DNA of 64,000 nucleotides from Puniceicoccales bacterium (GTDB lineage Bacteria > Verrucomicrobiota > Verrucomicrobiia > Opitutales > UBA953), in contig JAISZI010000031.1 of NCBI GenBank assembly GCA_031269335.1, forward strand, positions 16,820 to 80,819, written 5' to 3'. The stretch's first letter is position 1. Every line of letters starts with the position of its first letter. The notes beneath the pieces are model-generated. The model was not told where the DNA came from and ran no database searches. It was given only the letters and a program-made list of their open reading frames with translations. Positions 1 through 7,931 of this stretch are shown piece by piece. The translations under genes and the position numbers were made by a program.

Positions 1-1314
1 GGATTCTCGCGTGAAGGCGGGGTCTTTGCCGCGCAGGGAAACCCAGAGTGCGGCGCACTGGAAGATGGCGGCGGCGAGGTTTGCGACAGCAAGACCGGTC
101 GCGCCATACGCCCATGCGAGCGGCGGGGAAAGGAGGAGGTTCAGCGCGAAAACCCAACCCGCGATTTTTGCTTGGATCCGCGTCTCTTTGACGGCGTTCA
201 AGGCGCGTCCCATGAGTATTGCCATGCCGTGAAAGGGCATTGCGCCGGCGAAGACGCACAACACAGGGAGCGCGGCGGCGGTGTCGTCTGCCGTGAACTT
301 GCCGTGTTCGAAGAGGATACAGACGATAGGCTGGGCAAGTGCGATGATTCCCGCTGCGGCGGGAAGGGTGATCGCGAGCAACAGGCGCGTCCCGCGGGCA
401 AACTCCGCGCCCATGCTATCATTTTCACCGGCGGCGGCATGCATTGCCATGATGGGGAAGACGACGGTGGAAATGGTGATGGCGAAAATGCCGATGGGCA
501 GTTCGACGATGCGATTTGCGAGGTAATAGACGGTGAGCGCACGGTCGTCTGTGTTGAGGGCGAGGAAACGCGAGACGAGGAAGTTGACCTGTTGCACGCC
601 CGCACCTGCGACGGCGGGCAGGAAAATGGTTTTGAGGCGTTCCCACGATTCGGAGGGGGAGAAGTCTATGCGCGGACGCCAGCCCTCGCGCCAAAGTGCT
701 GCGGCTGGCGCGAGCAACTGCAAGGCACCGCCGAGCAGGGTGCCGTAACACACCCAGACGGCGAGCGTGCTTTGCCCGTGCGCAAAGAGGATGCCGCCTG
801 TGCAGAGGGCGCCGATCATGGCGATGTTTAGCCAGAGTGCGCCGAGTGAGGTGACGCCGAAGCGTCCGAGGAGGTTCAATGCTCCCGAAAATACTGCGGC
901 GAGACACGCGAGGGGCATGTAGGGCATGCACAGCGCGGTGAGGGTGGCGGCTAAACGGTGGCGCGGCTCCATGTCGCAATGCGAGAGCGACCAAGCCGTC
1001 AACATGGTGACGAGGGCAATGGCTACGATAAGCGGCGTGGCGCGGGTGAGGACTTGGTTGAGGAAACGAAACGCACTTTCGCGTCCACCGAGCCGGTGTT
1101 CGTCCGACATCACCGGGACGAGTGCCGCTGTGAGGGCGCCTTCGCCGAGCAGGCGGCGGAAGAGGTTGGGAATTTGCAGCGCGAAGAGAAGGGCGGAGCC
1201 TACCATTCCTGCGCCGAAAAAGCCGGCTGTCAGCTGGTCGCGCAACAGACCGAGTATCCGCGAGCCGAGGGTGCCCGTGGCGGTAAGCGACATGTTTTTG
1301 AAATGTTTGCGCAT
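1..1314 (-). CDS. murJ: Lipid II flippase MurJ (cut by left edge)
   Basis: Integral membrane protein of the MVF/MurJ family, which moves lipid-linked peptidoglycan precursor (lipid II) across the inner membrane. The reading frame is open from ATG at 1314 to the window edge, giving 438 residues of an expected 510-530, so the C-terminus is missing. It was omitted from the ORF track because no stop lies inside the window. The N-terminus has the family's typical start (GTLGSRILGLLRDQL) followed by repeated hydrophobic segments (for example LVAIALVTMLTAW, GIFAITISTVVFPIMAM). A second ATG seven codons in is possible, but the upstream one keeps a basic N-terminus. It lies downstream of a terminator, so it is probably transcribed separately from the lipoprotein gene before it. 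Confidence 0.9.
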   Translation of the reverse strand, partial: MRKHFKNMSLTATGTLGSRILGLLRDQLTAGFFGAGMVGSALLFALQIPNLFRRLLGEGALTAALVPVMSDEHRLGGRESAFRFLNQVLTRATPLIVAIALVTMLTAWSLSHCDMEPRHRLAATLTALCMPYMPLACLAAVFSGALNLLGRFGVTSLGALWLNIAMIGALCTGGILFAHGQSTLAVWVCYGTLLGGALQLLAPAAALWREGWRPRIDFSPSESWERLKTIFLPAVAGAGVQQVNFLVSRFLALNTDDRALTVYYLANRIVELPIGIFAITISTVVFPIMAMHAAAGENDSMGAEFARGTRLLLAITLPAAAGIIALAQPIVCILFEHGKFTADDTAAALPVLCVFAGAMPFHGMAILMGRALNAVKETRIQAKIAGWVFALNLLLSPPLAWAYGATGLAVANLAAAIFQCAALWVSLRGKDPAFTRES

Positions 1315-1369
1315 GGGCGGGCTGGGAAGAAAAGCGGCACTACCTAAGGTCGGGAACAATGATTTACAA

Positions 1370-1402
1370 AAAAACCGCCGCAGGTAGCGGCGGTTTCTTT
1401 TC
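1370..1402 (-). terminator. Rho-independent terminator after the small lipoprotein gene
   Basis: A perfect 9-bp stem (AAACCGCCG / CGGCGGTTT) with a 7-nt loop at 1372-1396 is flanked by T-rich sequence on both sides, so it could act in both directions. It sits between the stop of the 52-aa lipoprotein gene and the start of murJ, and would end the pgi/coiled-coil/lipoprotein transcript. Confidence 0.75.
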
Positions 1403-1429
1403 GCTGGTCGGCGAAAGCGGGTTCACGGG

Positions 1430-1588
1430 TCAGCGGTTTGTCGTTCCTAATCCACTCATCATCGGCATGCCGCTCTCCCAGCTCTGCGGGGCGCCGTGGG
1501 GCTGGAGGGATGACGATGGGCGCGGACTTTCACAACCACTGACCGCGAAGAGCGAGGCAACGAGCATCAAAAGTGTGAACGAACGCAT
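1430..1588 (-). CDS. Small predicted lipoprotein, 52 aa (missed by ORF track)
   Basis: This 52-residue frame is too short for the supplied ORF track. It begins MRSFTLLMLVASLFAVSGC, a typical type II signal peptide with a lipobox ending VSGC, so Cys19 would be lipidated and the mature protein is only about 34 residues, rich in Ser, Pro, Gly and Met. I do not recognise a family. Support comes from the well-formed signal peptide and its position between the coiled-coil membrane protein gene (33 nt upstream on the same strand) and a clear terminator. Small entericidin-like or housekeeping lipoproteins are a possible analogy only. Confidence 0.6.
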   Translation of the reverse strand: MRSFTLLMLVASLFAVSGCESPRPSSSLQPHGAPQSWESGMPMMSGLGTTNR

Positions 1589-1620
1589 GTTAGAAGGAAG
1601 TGAACAGGAAGCGGTTAAGG

Positions 1621-2679
1621 TTAAAGACCGGCGACCGGGACATTGTCCACTGCGGAAGCGGGGGCTTTCGCGGCGGGCGGCGTCGGTGTCGTGGGAACGC
1701 TCGGGGCGACGTTTTTCGTGCCAGTCACTTGGGCGCGGACGAGGTTGACGGTGTTGTCGCGAATGAACAGGCGGTGGTTGGCGCCCGGAAGGATTGTGGC
1801 GACGGAAAGGCCTGGCTCGACTTTGGAGATGCGGATTTTGCCGATGTGGACGCCGACGCGGTCTTCTACGTCGTAGATTTGTCCTTCTTTCAGGGAACGG
1901 TTTTCCAGACCGAGGGAGATCGAGAGCACGCCTCGGCGGTGGTCAACGGCGATCACCGTTGTCGGGATGCGCGGCAGGACTTCTTTTGGCACCGGACCGG
2001 TGGCGACGGGATCGGGGTCGGTTACGCTTTTGGAATAGGGGGGTGTGAGTCCGGTCTGCGCGATTGACCAGTTGTAGAGTCGGGTGTAGCGGCTGGCGGC
2101 GCGTTGCAGGTCGTCTTCGGCTTTGTTGCGGGCGCCGACTTGCTCGTCGTAAGCGGCACGGGGCATGTATTGTTCCGTGTCGTTCATCTTTTTGTTCAGG
2201 GCTTCGCGCTCTGCCTGCGCTTGTTGCAGGTCGGCTTCCAATGTGCCGATTTTGTTATTCGCGGCGCCAAGTTTGCCCGTGAGATCGTCGCGGGTGCGAA
2301 TGAGGTCGGCTTTCTCGCCTTCCAGTTTGGAAATGGCATCGTTTTTCTCCACGATTGTTTGGTCGCGCTGGGCGATAGTCGCGTCCCGGGCAGCGATTGT
2401 TGCGATGTGTTGCTCAATCTCTTTGCGCTTCGCATTGATGAGGTCGTGGATGCCGGGCATCGCGGTCATGCGGGCAACGAAGTTTATGCCATCTTTGTAG
2501 AGCGGATCGGTGGCACTCCATTTGGCGAGTTTCTTGATCTCTTCATCCTTGGTGAAGGATTCGGTTTTGGTCATGGCCAGCTTGATATTTTCCTCGTGGA
2601 TAAAATACCATGCGACGCCTGCGCCGATGGCGGCAAGCAGGGCGATGACTCGGATGAATAGCGACAGTGTCTTGTTCAT
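1621..2679 (-). CDS. Membrane-anchored coiled-coil protein of unknown function
   Basis: 352 aa. A single N-terminal hydrophobic segment (about residues 7-26) follows a short basic start, so the protein is probably anchored in the inner membrane with its body in the periplasm. Residues about 83-200 form a long charged coiled coil (repeats such as ATIAQRDQTIVEKNDAI and KADLIRTRDDLTGKLG). A short beta-rich module follows (about 235-310, with VIAVDHRRGVLSISLG), then an Ala/Pro/Thr-rich tail. No catalytic motif is visible. The gene lies 21 nt downstream of pgi and 33 nt upstream of the small lipoprotein gene, so the three are likely co-transcribed. An envelope scaffold role is conceivable but not shown. 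Confidence 0.75.
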   Translation of the reverse strand: MNKTLSLFIRVIALLAAIGAGVAWYFIHEENIKLAMTKTESFTKDEEIKKLAKWSATDPLYKDGINFVARMTAMPGIHDLINAKRKEIEQHIATIAARDATIAQRDQTIVEKNDAISKLEGEKADLIRTRDDLTGKLGAANNKIGTLEADLQQAQAEREALNKKMNDTEQYMPRAAYDEQVGARNKAEDDLQRAASRYTRLYNWSIAQTGLTPPYSKSVTDPDPVATGPVPKEVLPRIPTTVIAVDHRRGVLSISLGLENRSLKEGQIYDVEDRVGVHIGKIRISKVEPGLSVATILPGANHRLFIRDNTVNLVRAQVTGTKNVAPSVPTTPTPPAAKAPASAVDNVPVAGL

Positions 2680-2700
2680 GGGGAAGAGCGGTGGAGCGTG

Positions 2701-4350
2701 TTAGTGGTTGGTTGTTGGTGCGTTGGCGTCAGGCCGGAGGTGAGTGTAGGTGGTGTTGAAAAAAGGTTTTGTGACTTGTTTCGTGACGTGCTTGTCGGGG
2801 TTGACCGCCAAGTGTTCGCAGACCTTAAAGATGAGTTCGGTCAGTTCTTCAAGCTTTATTTTCGAGGTGGCAAGGGTGCTGTTTTTTAGGGCGGCGGCGA
2901 TGCCTTCTGCGTTGAACGGTGTGCCGGGGTGTGCGCGCAGCAGGGCGAGTGCTTCACGCTGGACGCTGAGGACGGTGTCGGCGGCAAGTTTACCGGCTTG
3001 GACGCCGGGTTGGTCGTAGGCGTTGATGTTGATGAGAACGGCGTAGATGCCGACGGTGCGCTCAAAAAGCGCGATGAGCATACCCAGAACGCGGGCATTC
3101 ACGCGTTCGACGGTGAGGGTGATGTTTGCACGGCCGTTTTCGGAAAGCGCATTGCGCGTGCCGAGTAAGAAGCCTTCGAGATAGTCGCCGCTCGTGACTT
3201 CGGGGGCGATTTGCGGGGAGATGCCTTCGCGGTCGCGCAAGACTTCGATGAAGAGGGCGAAGAAGTTGGGGACGCCTTCGCGCAGTTGTTGCACGTAGGC
3301 GTGCTGGTCGGTCGAGCCTTTGTTGCCATAGACGGCGATTCCCTGGTTGACCGTGTTTCCGTCGAGGTCGCGTTCTTTGCCGAGCGATTCCATGACAAGT
3401 TGTTGGAGGTAACGGGCGAGCAAGAGGAGCCTGTCTTTATAGGGCAGGACGACCATGTCTTTTGCGCCGCGTCCGTTGGTGAGGTGAAACCATGCGGCAG
3501 CGAGAAGGGCGGCGGGGTTTTCGGCGGTGTTGTGCGAGCGCGTGAGCTTGTCCATCGCAGCGGCTCCATCGAGCAATTCGCGGATGGGCAGACCTTGCAA
3601 TGCGGCTGGGAGGAGGCCGACGGTCGCGGTCTCACTGGTGCGCCCGCCCACCCAGTCCCACATCGGGAAGCGGGCGAGGAAGTTTTCGGCGATGGCAAGT
3701 TTGTCGAGTTCGCTGTCTTTGCCGGTGACGGCGGCGGCGTGTGCGCCGAAGACGAGACCGGCGGCTTCGTAACGCATTTTGGTCTCAATCATGGCGTTGC
3801 GCGGCTCCGGCGTGCCGCCGGATTTGGAAGTGACGATGACGAGGGTGCGTCCGAGGCGCGTGCCGAGTTTGGCAAAGACGAGGTCGAATCCGTCGGGATC
3901 GGTATTATCGAGGAAGTGGACGGCGAGTTTGTCTTGGAGCGGGTTGCCGAGTGCTTCGGCGGCGAGTTGGGGACCGAGGGCAGACCCGCCGATGCCGATG
4001 CAGAGCAAATTTTCAAAGGCGCCGTGTGCGCCTTGGATTTTGCCGGAGTGAATTTCGGCGGCGAAATGCTCGATGGCTTCGACGGCGGCGGTTATCTCGC
4101 TGGCGATTTCCGGGGAAGGAGAGAGGAAGGGGGCGCGGAGCCAGTAGTGACCGACGCGGCGGTTTTCGCCGGGGTTGGCAATGGCGCCGTTTTCGAGTGC
4201 GTCCATGCGGGTGTATGCCCTTTGCAGATCCGGCTCGATGCGGTCGAGAAATCCGTCGGGCAAGTTTGCCCGGCTGAGGTCGAGCGCGAACGGTGCTCCG
4301 TCGGCGTCGAAGGCGTGGTAGTGGAGTTTGAAATTTTCCCAAGTGTCCAT
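2701..4350 (-). CDS. pgi: Glucose-6-phosphate isomerase
   Basis: 549 aa, the normal length of the long bacterial PGI family. It interconverts glucose 6-phosphate and fructose 6-phosphate in glycolysis and gluconeogenesis, in the cytoplasm. Seen in the sequence: LCIGIGGSALGPQLAAEALG and VTSKSGGTPEPRN in the first SIS domain, the PGI block around VVLPYKDRLLLLARYLQQL, and GNKGSTDQHAYVQQLREG in the second. The ATG at 4350 gives a sensible N-terminus (MDTWENFKLHYHAF). An intrinsic terminator upstream ends the rpsA transcript, so pgi should have its own promoter in 4351-4412. It probably heads the unit with the coiled-coil and lipoprotein genes. Confidence 0.95.
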   Translation of the reverse strand: MDTWENFKLHYHAFDADGAPFALDLSRANLPDGFLDRIEPDLQRAYTRMDALENGAIANPGENRRVGHYWLRAPFLSPSPEIASEITAAVEAIEHFAAEIHSGKIQGAHGAFENLLCIGIGGSALGPQLAAEALGNPLQDKLAVHFLDNTDPDGFDLVFAKLGTRLGRTLVIVTSKSGGTPEPRNAMIETKMRYEAAGLVFGAHAAAVTGKDSELDKLAIAENFLARFPMWDWVGGRTSETATVGLLPAALQGLPIRELLDGAAAMDKLTRSHNTAENPAALLAAAWFHLTNGRGAKDMVVLPYKDRLLLLARYLQQLVMESLGKERDLDGNTVNQGIAVYGNKGSTDQHAYVQQLREGVPNFFALFIEVLRDREGISPQIAPEVTSGDYLEGFLLGTRNALSENGRANITLTVERVNARVLGMLIALFERTVGIYAVLININAYDQPGVQAGKLAADTVLSVQREALALLRAHPGTPFNAEGIAAALKNSTLATSKIKLEELTELIFKVCEHLAVNPDKHVTKQVTKPFFNTTYTHLRPDANAPTTNH

Positions 4351-4412
4351 GCGGGGCGGATAAGAACTGTTTTCGGGCGGGAGGAAAACACCGAAAATAA
4401 GTGTTTTGAGGC

Positions 4413-4448
4413 AAAAAAACGCCGCCCCTTTTCGGAACGGCGTTTTTT
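4413..4448 (-). terminator. Intrinsic terminator of the rpsA transcript
   Basis: AAAAAACGCCG and CGGCGTTTTTT form an inverted repeat around a 13-nt loop, giving a T-run on the minus strand directly downstream of the rpsA stop at 4489. Confidence 0.8.
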
Positions 4449-4488
4449 CGGTGTGCCACGGGCGGTGAGCGCGTGGGTGAGCGAGGCG

Positions 4489-6225
4489 TTATTCTTGCTC
4501 TTCCGTTTGGGCGACTTGACCAGCTTCGTCGAGGAGGGCACCGAGGTTGTTAAGGTTGCGGTACTGACCCGATGAATCCGGGGAGGCGGCTTGGGTGGTG
4601 GACGAAGCGGCGGAACCTCCTTTGAGACGGTCAAAGGCACTGATTTCCGCCTGCAACTGGGCGGGATCATAGGTGGCGGCCTTGATTGAGAGGCCGATAC
4701 GGCGTTCTTCGCGGTCGATTTTGATGATGCGTGCCGAGACTTGCTGCCCGACTTTGAGGACGTCTTTGATCTTTTCGACGTGTTCTTCGCCGATCTGGGA
4801 GATGTGGACGAGGCCGTCTATCTCGTTTTCCAGTTCTACGAACGCGCCGAAGTTTGTGATTTTGGTGACCTTGCCTTCGACGATGTCGCCGATGCGGTGT
4901 TTGTGGTCGATGTCCGCCCACGGATCGTCTTGCGTCTGCTTGATTCCGAGGGAGATGCGTTGTTGGTCGGCATCTACGTCGAGCACGATTGCTTCGACCT
5001 CGTCTCCTTTTTTAATGATTTCGCCCGGGTGGGTGATGCGGCGCGTCCAGCTCATGTCGGACACGTGCACCATGCCGTCAATGCCTTCTTCGAGTTCAAC
5101 GAAGGCGCCGTAGGCGGTGAGGTTGCGCACTTTGCCGTGCACGCGTGCGCCGACGGGGTAGTTGTGGCGGACCATGTCCCACGGGTTGGCGTCGAGTTGG
5201 CGCACGCCGAGGGAAATTTTCTGTTCCTCTTTGTTAACGCCGAGGATGACGGCGTCTATCTCTTGTCCGATTTTGAGCACTTCGCTTGGTTTGGAGATGC
5301 GTTTTGTCCAGGAGAGTTCGGAGATATGGACGAGACCTTCGACGCCCTGCTCGATTTCGATGAAGGCGCCGTAAGCGACGAGGTTCACGACTTTGCCGCG
5401 CACGCGTGCGCCGACGGGGAACTTGCGTTCGATATTTTCCCACGGGTTTTGGACGCATTGTTTGAGGCCGAGCGAGACGCGTTCGCGGTCGCGGTCCACT
5501 TCAATTATCATCACTTCGATTTCTTCGCCGACTTTGAGTAATTCGCCCGGGTGGGAGACGCGGCCCCAGCTCATATCGGTGATGTGGAGCAGACCGTCCA
5601 AGCCGTCGAGGTCAACAAATGCGCCGTAGTCGGTGATGTTTTTGACGGTGCCCTTGCGTTTCGATCCCGGCTTGACTTCGTCGAGCAACACGCGGCGTTT
5701 TTCGTGGCGTTGTTCTTCGATAAGTTCGCGGCGGGAGACGACGATGTTTTTGCGTTCCGTGTTGATTTTGAGGACTTTGAAGTCGTATGTCTGCCCTACG
5801 TATTGGTCGAGATTTTTGGGCGGTTGGACGTCTATTTGGGAGGCGGGCATGAAGGCATCCACGCCGACGGAGACGATGAGACCGCCTTTTACCTTGGCTT
5901 TTACGCGACCTTGGACGACGGCGCCTTCGACGCTGTTGGCGGCGATGTTTTCCCAATTCTTCTTTTGCTGTGCTTTGTCGTAGGAGACGACAGGGCTGCC
6001 ACTGCGGTCTTCGAGTTTTTCGAGAAAGACATCAATTTCGCCGCCGACTTGCAATTCGCTGATGTCGGGGAACTCGTTGTGAGGGATGATGCCCTCGGAC
6101 TTGCCACCGATATCGACGATTATGTCGTTTTGGCGGATTTCTGTGATAACGCCCTTTACAACCGTTCCGGCTTTCAAAAGGGGGGGCGTGCTCTGTGCGA
6201 GCAATTCTTCCATTAACTTGGACAT
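4489..6225 (-). CDS. rpsA: 30S ribosomal protein S1
   Basis: 578 aa from the ATG at 6225 (MSKLMEELLAQ). The ORF track extends the frame to 6876, but those 217 Ser/Pro/Thr-rich residues overlap ruvX and have no S1 similarity, so I rejected them. Six S1 RNA-binding repeats are visible in order, starting at KGVITEIRQNDIIVDIGG, QGRVKAKVKGGLIV, KGTVKNITDYGAFVDL, RGKVVNLVAYGAFIEI, HGKVRNLTAYGAFVEL and EGKVTKITNFGAFVEL, followed by a Ser/Ala-rich tail. S1 unfolds and recruits mRNA to the 30S subunit. That may matter more than usual here because local genes lack Shine-Dalgarno motifs. The 220-nt leader upstream may carry its own promoter. Confidence 0.95.
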   Translation of the reverse strand: MSKLMEELLAQSTPPLLKAGTVVKGVITEIRQNDIIVDIGGKSEGIIPHNEFPDISELQVGGEIDVFLEKLEDRSGSPVVSYDKAQQKKNWENIAANSVEGAVVQGRVKAKVKGGLIVSVGVDAFMPASQIDVQPPKNLDQYVGQTYDFKVLKINTERKNIVVSRRELIEEQRHEKRRVLLDEVKPGSKRKGTVKNITDYGAFVDLDGLDGLLHITDMSWGRVSHPGELLKVGEEIEVMIIEVDRDRERVSLGLKQCVQNPWENIERKFPVGARVRGKVVNLVAYGAFIEIEQGVEGLVHISELSWTKRISKPSEVLKIGQEIDAVILGVNKEEQKISLGVRQLDANPWDMVRHNYPVGARVHGKVRNLTAYGAFVELEEGIDGMVHVSDMSWTRRITHPGEIIKKGDEVEAIVLDVDADQQRISLGIKQTQDDPWADIDHKHRIGDIVEGKVTKITNFGAFVELENEIDGLVHISQIGEEHVEKIKDVLKVGQQVSARIIKIDREERRIGLSIKAATYDPAQLQAEISAFDRLKGGSAASSTTQAASPDSSGQYRNLNNLGALLDEAGQVAQTEEQE

Positions 6226-6445
6226 GTTTTTTATGTGACCTGTCGGTGTTGGGCACCGCAGGGTTTGTGGTTTCTTGCTTGGTTTTTGACTGTTATTCCT
6301 TCGCCTGATCCGGCACTTGCGCGGGGGCGTCGAAAAAGAGGGCGGGACGCTGGGGACGGCTGCCATTACTGGCAAGAGAAATGTTTGCGTGTGATTCCGG
6401 TGGGCGGCAATGGGCACAGGCGAGCTTGGCGGGGCAGCTATTTTC

Positions 6446-6913
6446 TCACGGAATTGGGGGAGGGAAGTGGGTTTCGAGGAAGTCTTGGAGGATGAGGGTG
6501 GCGGCGCGGGAGTCGAGTATGCCGGTGGCGCGGTGGCGGCGGCGTTCGGCTGGGGTGCGGCCGCGTTGGTGGGGGGAGAGGGTTTTGGAGGCTTCGACGC
6601 TTGTGAGGGTTTCGTCGCTGCGGTGGACGGGGAGTTTGAATTGGGTTTCGAGGGTGGCGATGAATGCGTCAACGACCTGGGTGCGTGCGCCTGCGGTGCC
6701 GTCGGGGAGGAGGGGGTATCCGACAACGAGTTCGTTGATGTGGAGGCGGCGGATTTCGGCGTTGATGTGGGCGAGGCGTTCTTCCGGTGTGGGTTCAATT
6801 GCCGGTGGGAGCGGGAAGGCGAGGGTGGTTTCGGAGTCGCCGTGGCTGAGACCGATGCGGCGGTCTCCGTGGTCAATGCCGAGGAAGTTGCGGACGGGGG
6901 TGTTGCTTCTCAT
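6446..6913 (-). CDS. ruvX: RuvX/YqgF family putative Holliday junction resolvase / pre-16S rRNA nuclease
   Basis: 155 aa from the ATG at 6913. The track's start at 7120 lies inside the upstream glycosylase gene. This is an RNase H-fold protein: the first strand carries GIDHGDRRIGLSHGD with the catalytic Asp, VVGYPLLPDGTAGARTQ is the typical second block, and RSDETLTSVEA and DSRAATLILQDFLE complete the active-site signature. Family members process the 5' end of pre-16S rRNA and have been proposed to resolve Holliday junctions. The gene starts 13 nt after the uracil-DNA glycosylase stop, in the same operon. Confidence 0.9.
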   Translation of the reverse strand: MRSNTPVRNFLGIDHGDRRIGLSHGDSETTLAFPLPPAIEPTPEERLAHINAEIRRLHINELVVGYPLLPDGTAGARTQVVDAFIATLETQFKLPVHRSDETLTSVEASKTLSPHQRGRTPAERRRHRATGILDSRAATLILQDFLETHFPPPIP

Positions 6914-6926
6914 CTGCTTTGTTTTT

Positions 6927-7907
6927 TTAAGATGGCGAGCGTGGGGCGGGGAGAAAATAAGCGCGTTGGCGGTCGGAGACAGGCATTTGGAGGCGTTCCA
7001 TGACGCGGAGCATATCTTCCCAGACGGTGCGTTTGGTGTTGTTGGTGTTATTGCGCAGGAGATAGGCGGGGTGGTAAGTTGGCATGAGCGGGATGCCTTG
7101 GAATTCTTGCCATTGACCACGAATTTTACCGAGGGAGCGGTTGGCGTCGGCGCCGAGCAGACCCTCTATGGCTGTGCGACCGAGGGCGACTATGATGCGG
7201 GGCTGGACGATGTCGATTTGGGCGAGGAGGAAGGGGAGGCAGAAATCCATTTCTTCGCGGGTGGGGGCGCGGTTGCCGTATTCGGTGGGCATTTCCGGGC
7301 GCCATTTCATGATGTTGCCGATATAGACTTGATCGCGGGTGAAGCCCATGGCGGAGATGATTTTCGTGAGGAGTTCTCCGGCGCGACCGACAAAGGGTTC
7401 GCCGAGGGTTTCTTCGTCGGCACCGGGGGCTTCTCCACAGAAAAAGATGGGGGCATCGGGGTCGCCGGTGCCGAAGACGAGTTTTTTGCCCGGGTGTTTG
7501 TGCGCGTTGCAGGTTGGGCAGGTGAGGACACGTTCACGCAACCATGCGAGGCGCAGTGACTTGTCGGCGATATCAGGGAGGATAATTTGGGGCGGTGGCG
7601 GAAGGGCGGCGGGAGTAGCGACGGCGGGAGTAGCGGCGGCGGGAGTAGCGGCGGCGGGAGTAGCGACGGTGGGAGTGGCGACGGTGGCGGGAGTAGCGAC
7701 GGTGGGAGTGGCGACGGTGGCGGGCGGCGGATTTGGCGGGAGCGGTGTGACCGGTGCGGCGGTGTAGGGCAGGATGGCGGCGTGCAGGGATTTGAGGGAG
7801 GAAGGGAGGAGGGGGACGCAGGAGACGCCGTCGCGTTTCATTTCGGCGAGGCTTTCTCGGAGGAGGTGCAAGAGGGTGTGCAGTGTGGCTGTTTCTGGTT
7901 TTTGCAC
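6927..7907 (-). CDS. Uracil-DNA glycosylase, family 4-like
   Basis: 326 aa. The C-terminal two-thirds match the family 4 / SPO1-polymerase-related uracil-DNA glycosylases, which remove uracil from DNA for base excision repair. Motifs: GEAPGADEETLGEPFVGRAG (about 158-177) and the catalytic HPAYLL block at about 279-284. Of the four Fe-S cluster cysteines known in the family I see C130-x2-C133 and C223; a fourth at the usual place is not evident (DIVQPRIIVALG has none). Residues about 62-101 form an Ala/Thr/Pro/Val linker encoded by a DNA minisatellite that joins the catalytic domain to an N-terminal helical stretch. It sits 24 nt after bamA and 13 nt before ruvX. Confidence 0.85.
   Translation of the reverse strand: MQKPETATLHTLLHLLRESLAEMKRDGVSCVPLLPSSLKSLHAAILPYTAAPVTPLPPNPPPATVATPTVATPATVATPTVATPAAATPAAATPAVATPAALPPPPQIILPDIADKSLRLAWLRERVLTCPTCNAHKHPGKKLVFGTGDPDAPIFFCGEAPGADEETLGEPFVGRAGELLTKIISAMGFTRDQVYIGNIMKWRPEMPTEYGNRAPTREEMDFCLPFLLAQIDIVQPRIIVALGRTAIEGLLGADANRSLGKIRGQWQEFQGIPLMPTYHPAYLLRNNTNNTKRTVWEDMLRVMERLQMPVSDRQRAYFLPAPRSPS
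7609..7729. repeat. In-frame 15/18-bp minisatellite inside the glycosylase gene
   Basis: About seven imperfect copies of GCGGGAGTAGCGACG-type units, with 18-bp variants. All are multiples of three and encode the VATPT/AATPA linker, so unit gain or loss would change linker length without breaking the frame. Confidence 0.85.
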
Positions 7908-7931
7908 GGCATTAGGGAGAAGGAATTGCGG

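Noticed and set aside
6226-6876. 217-residue N-terminal extension of the S1 ORF in the track
   Set aside because: It overlaps ruvX in another frame, is Ser/Pro/Thr-rich without S1 similarity, and a standard S1 start (MSKLMEELL) lies at 6225.
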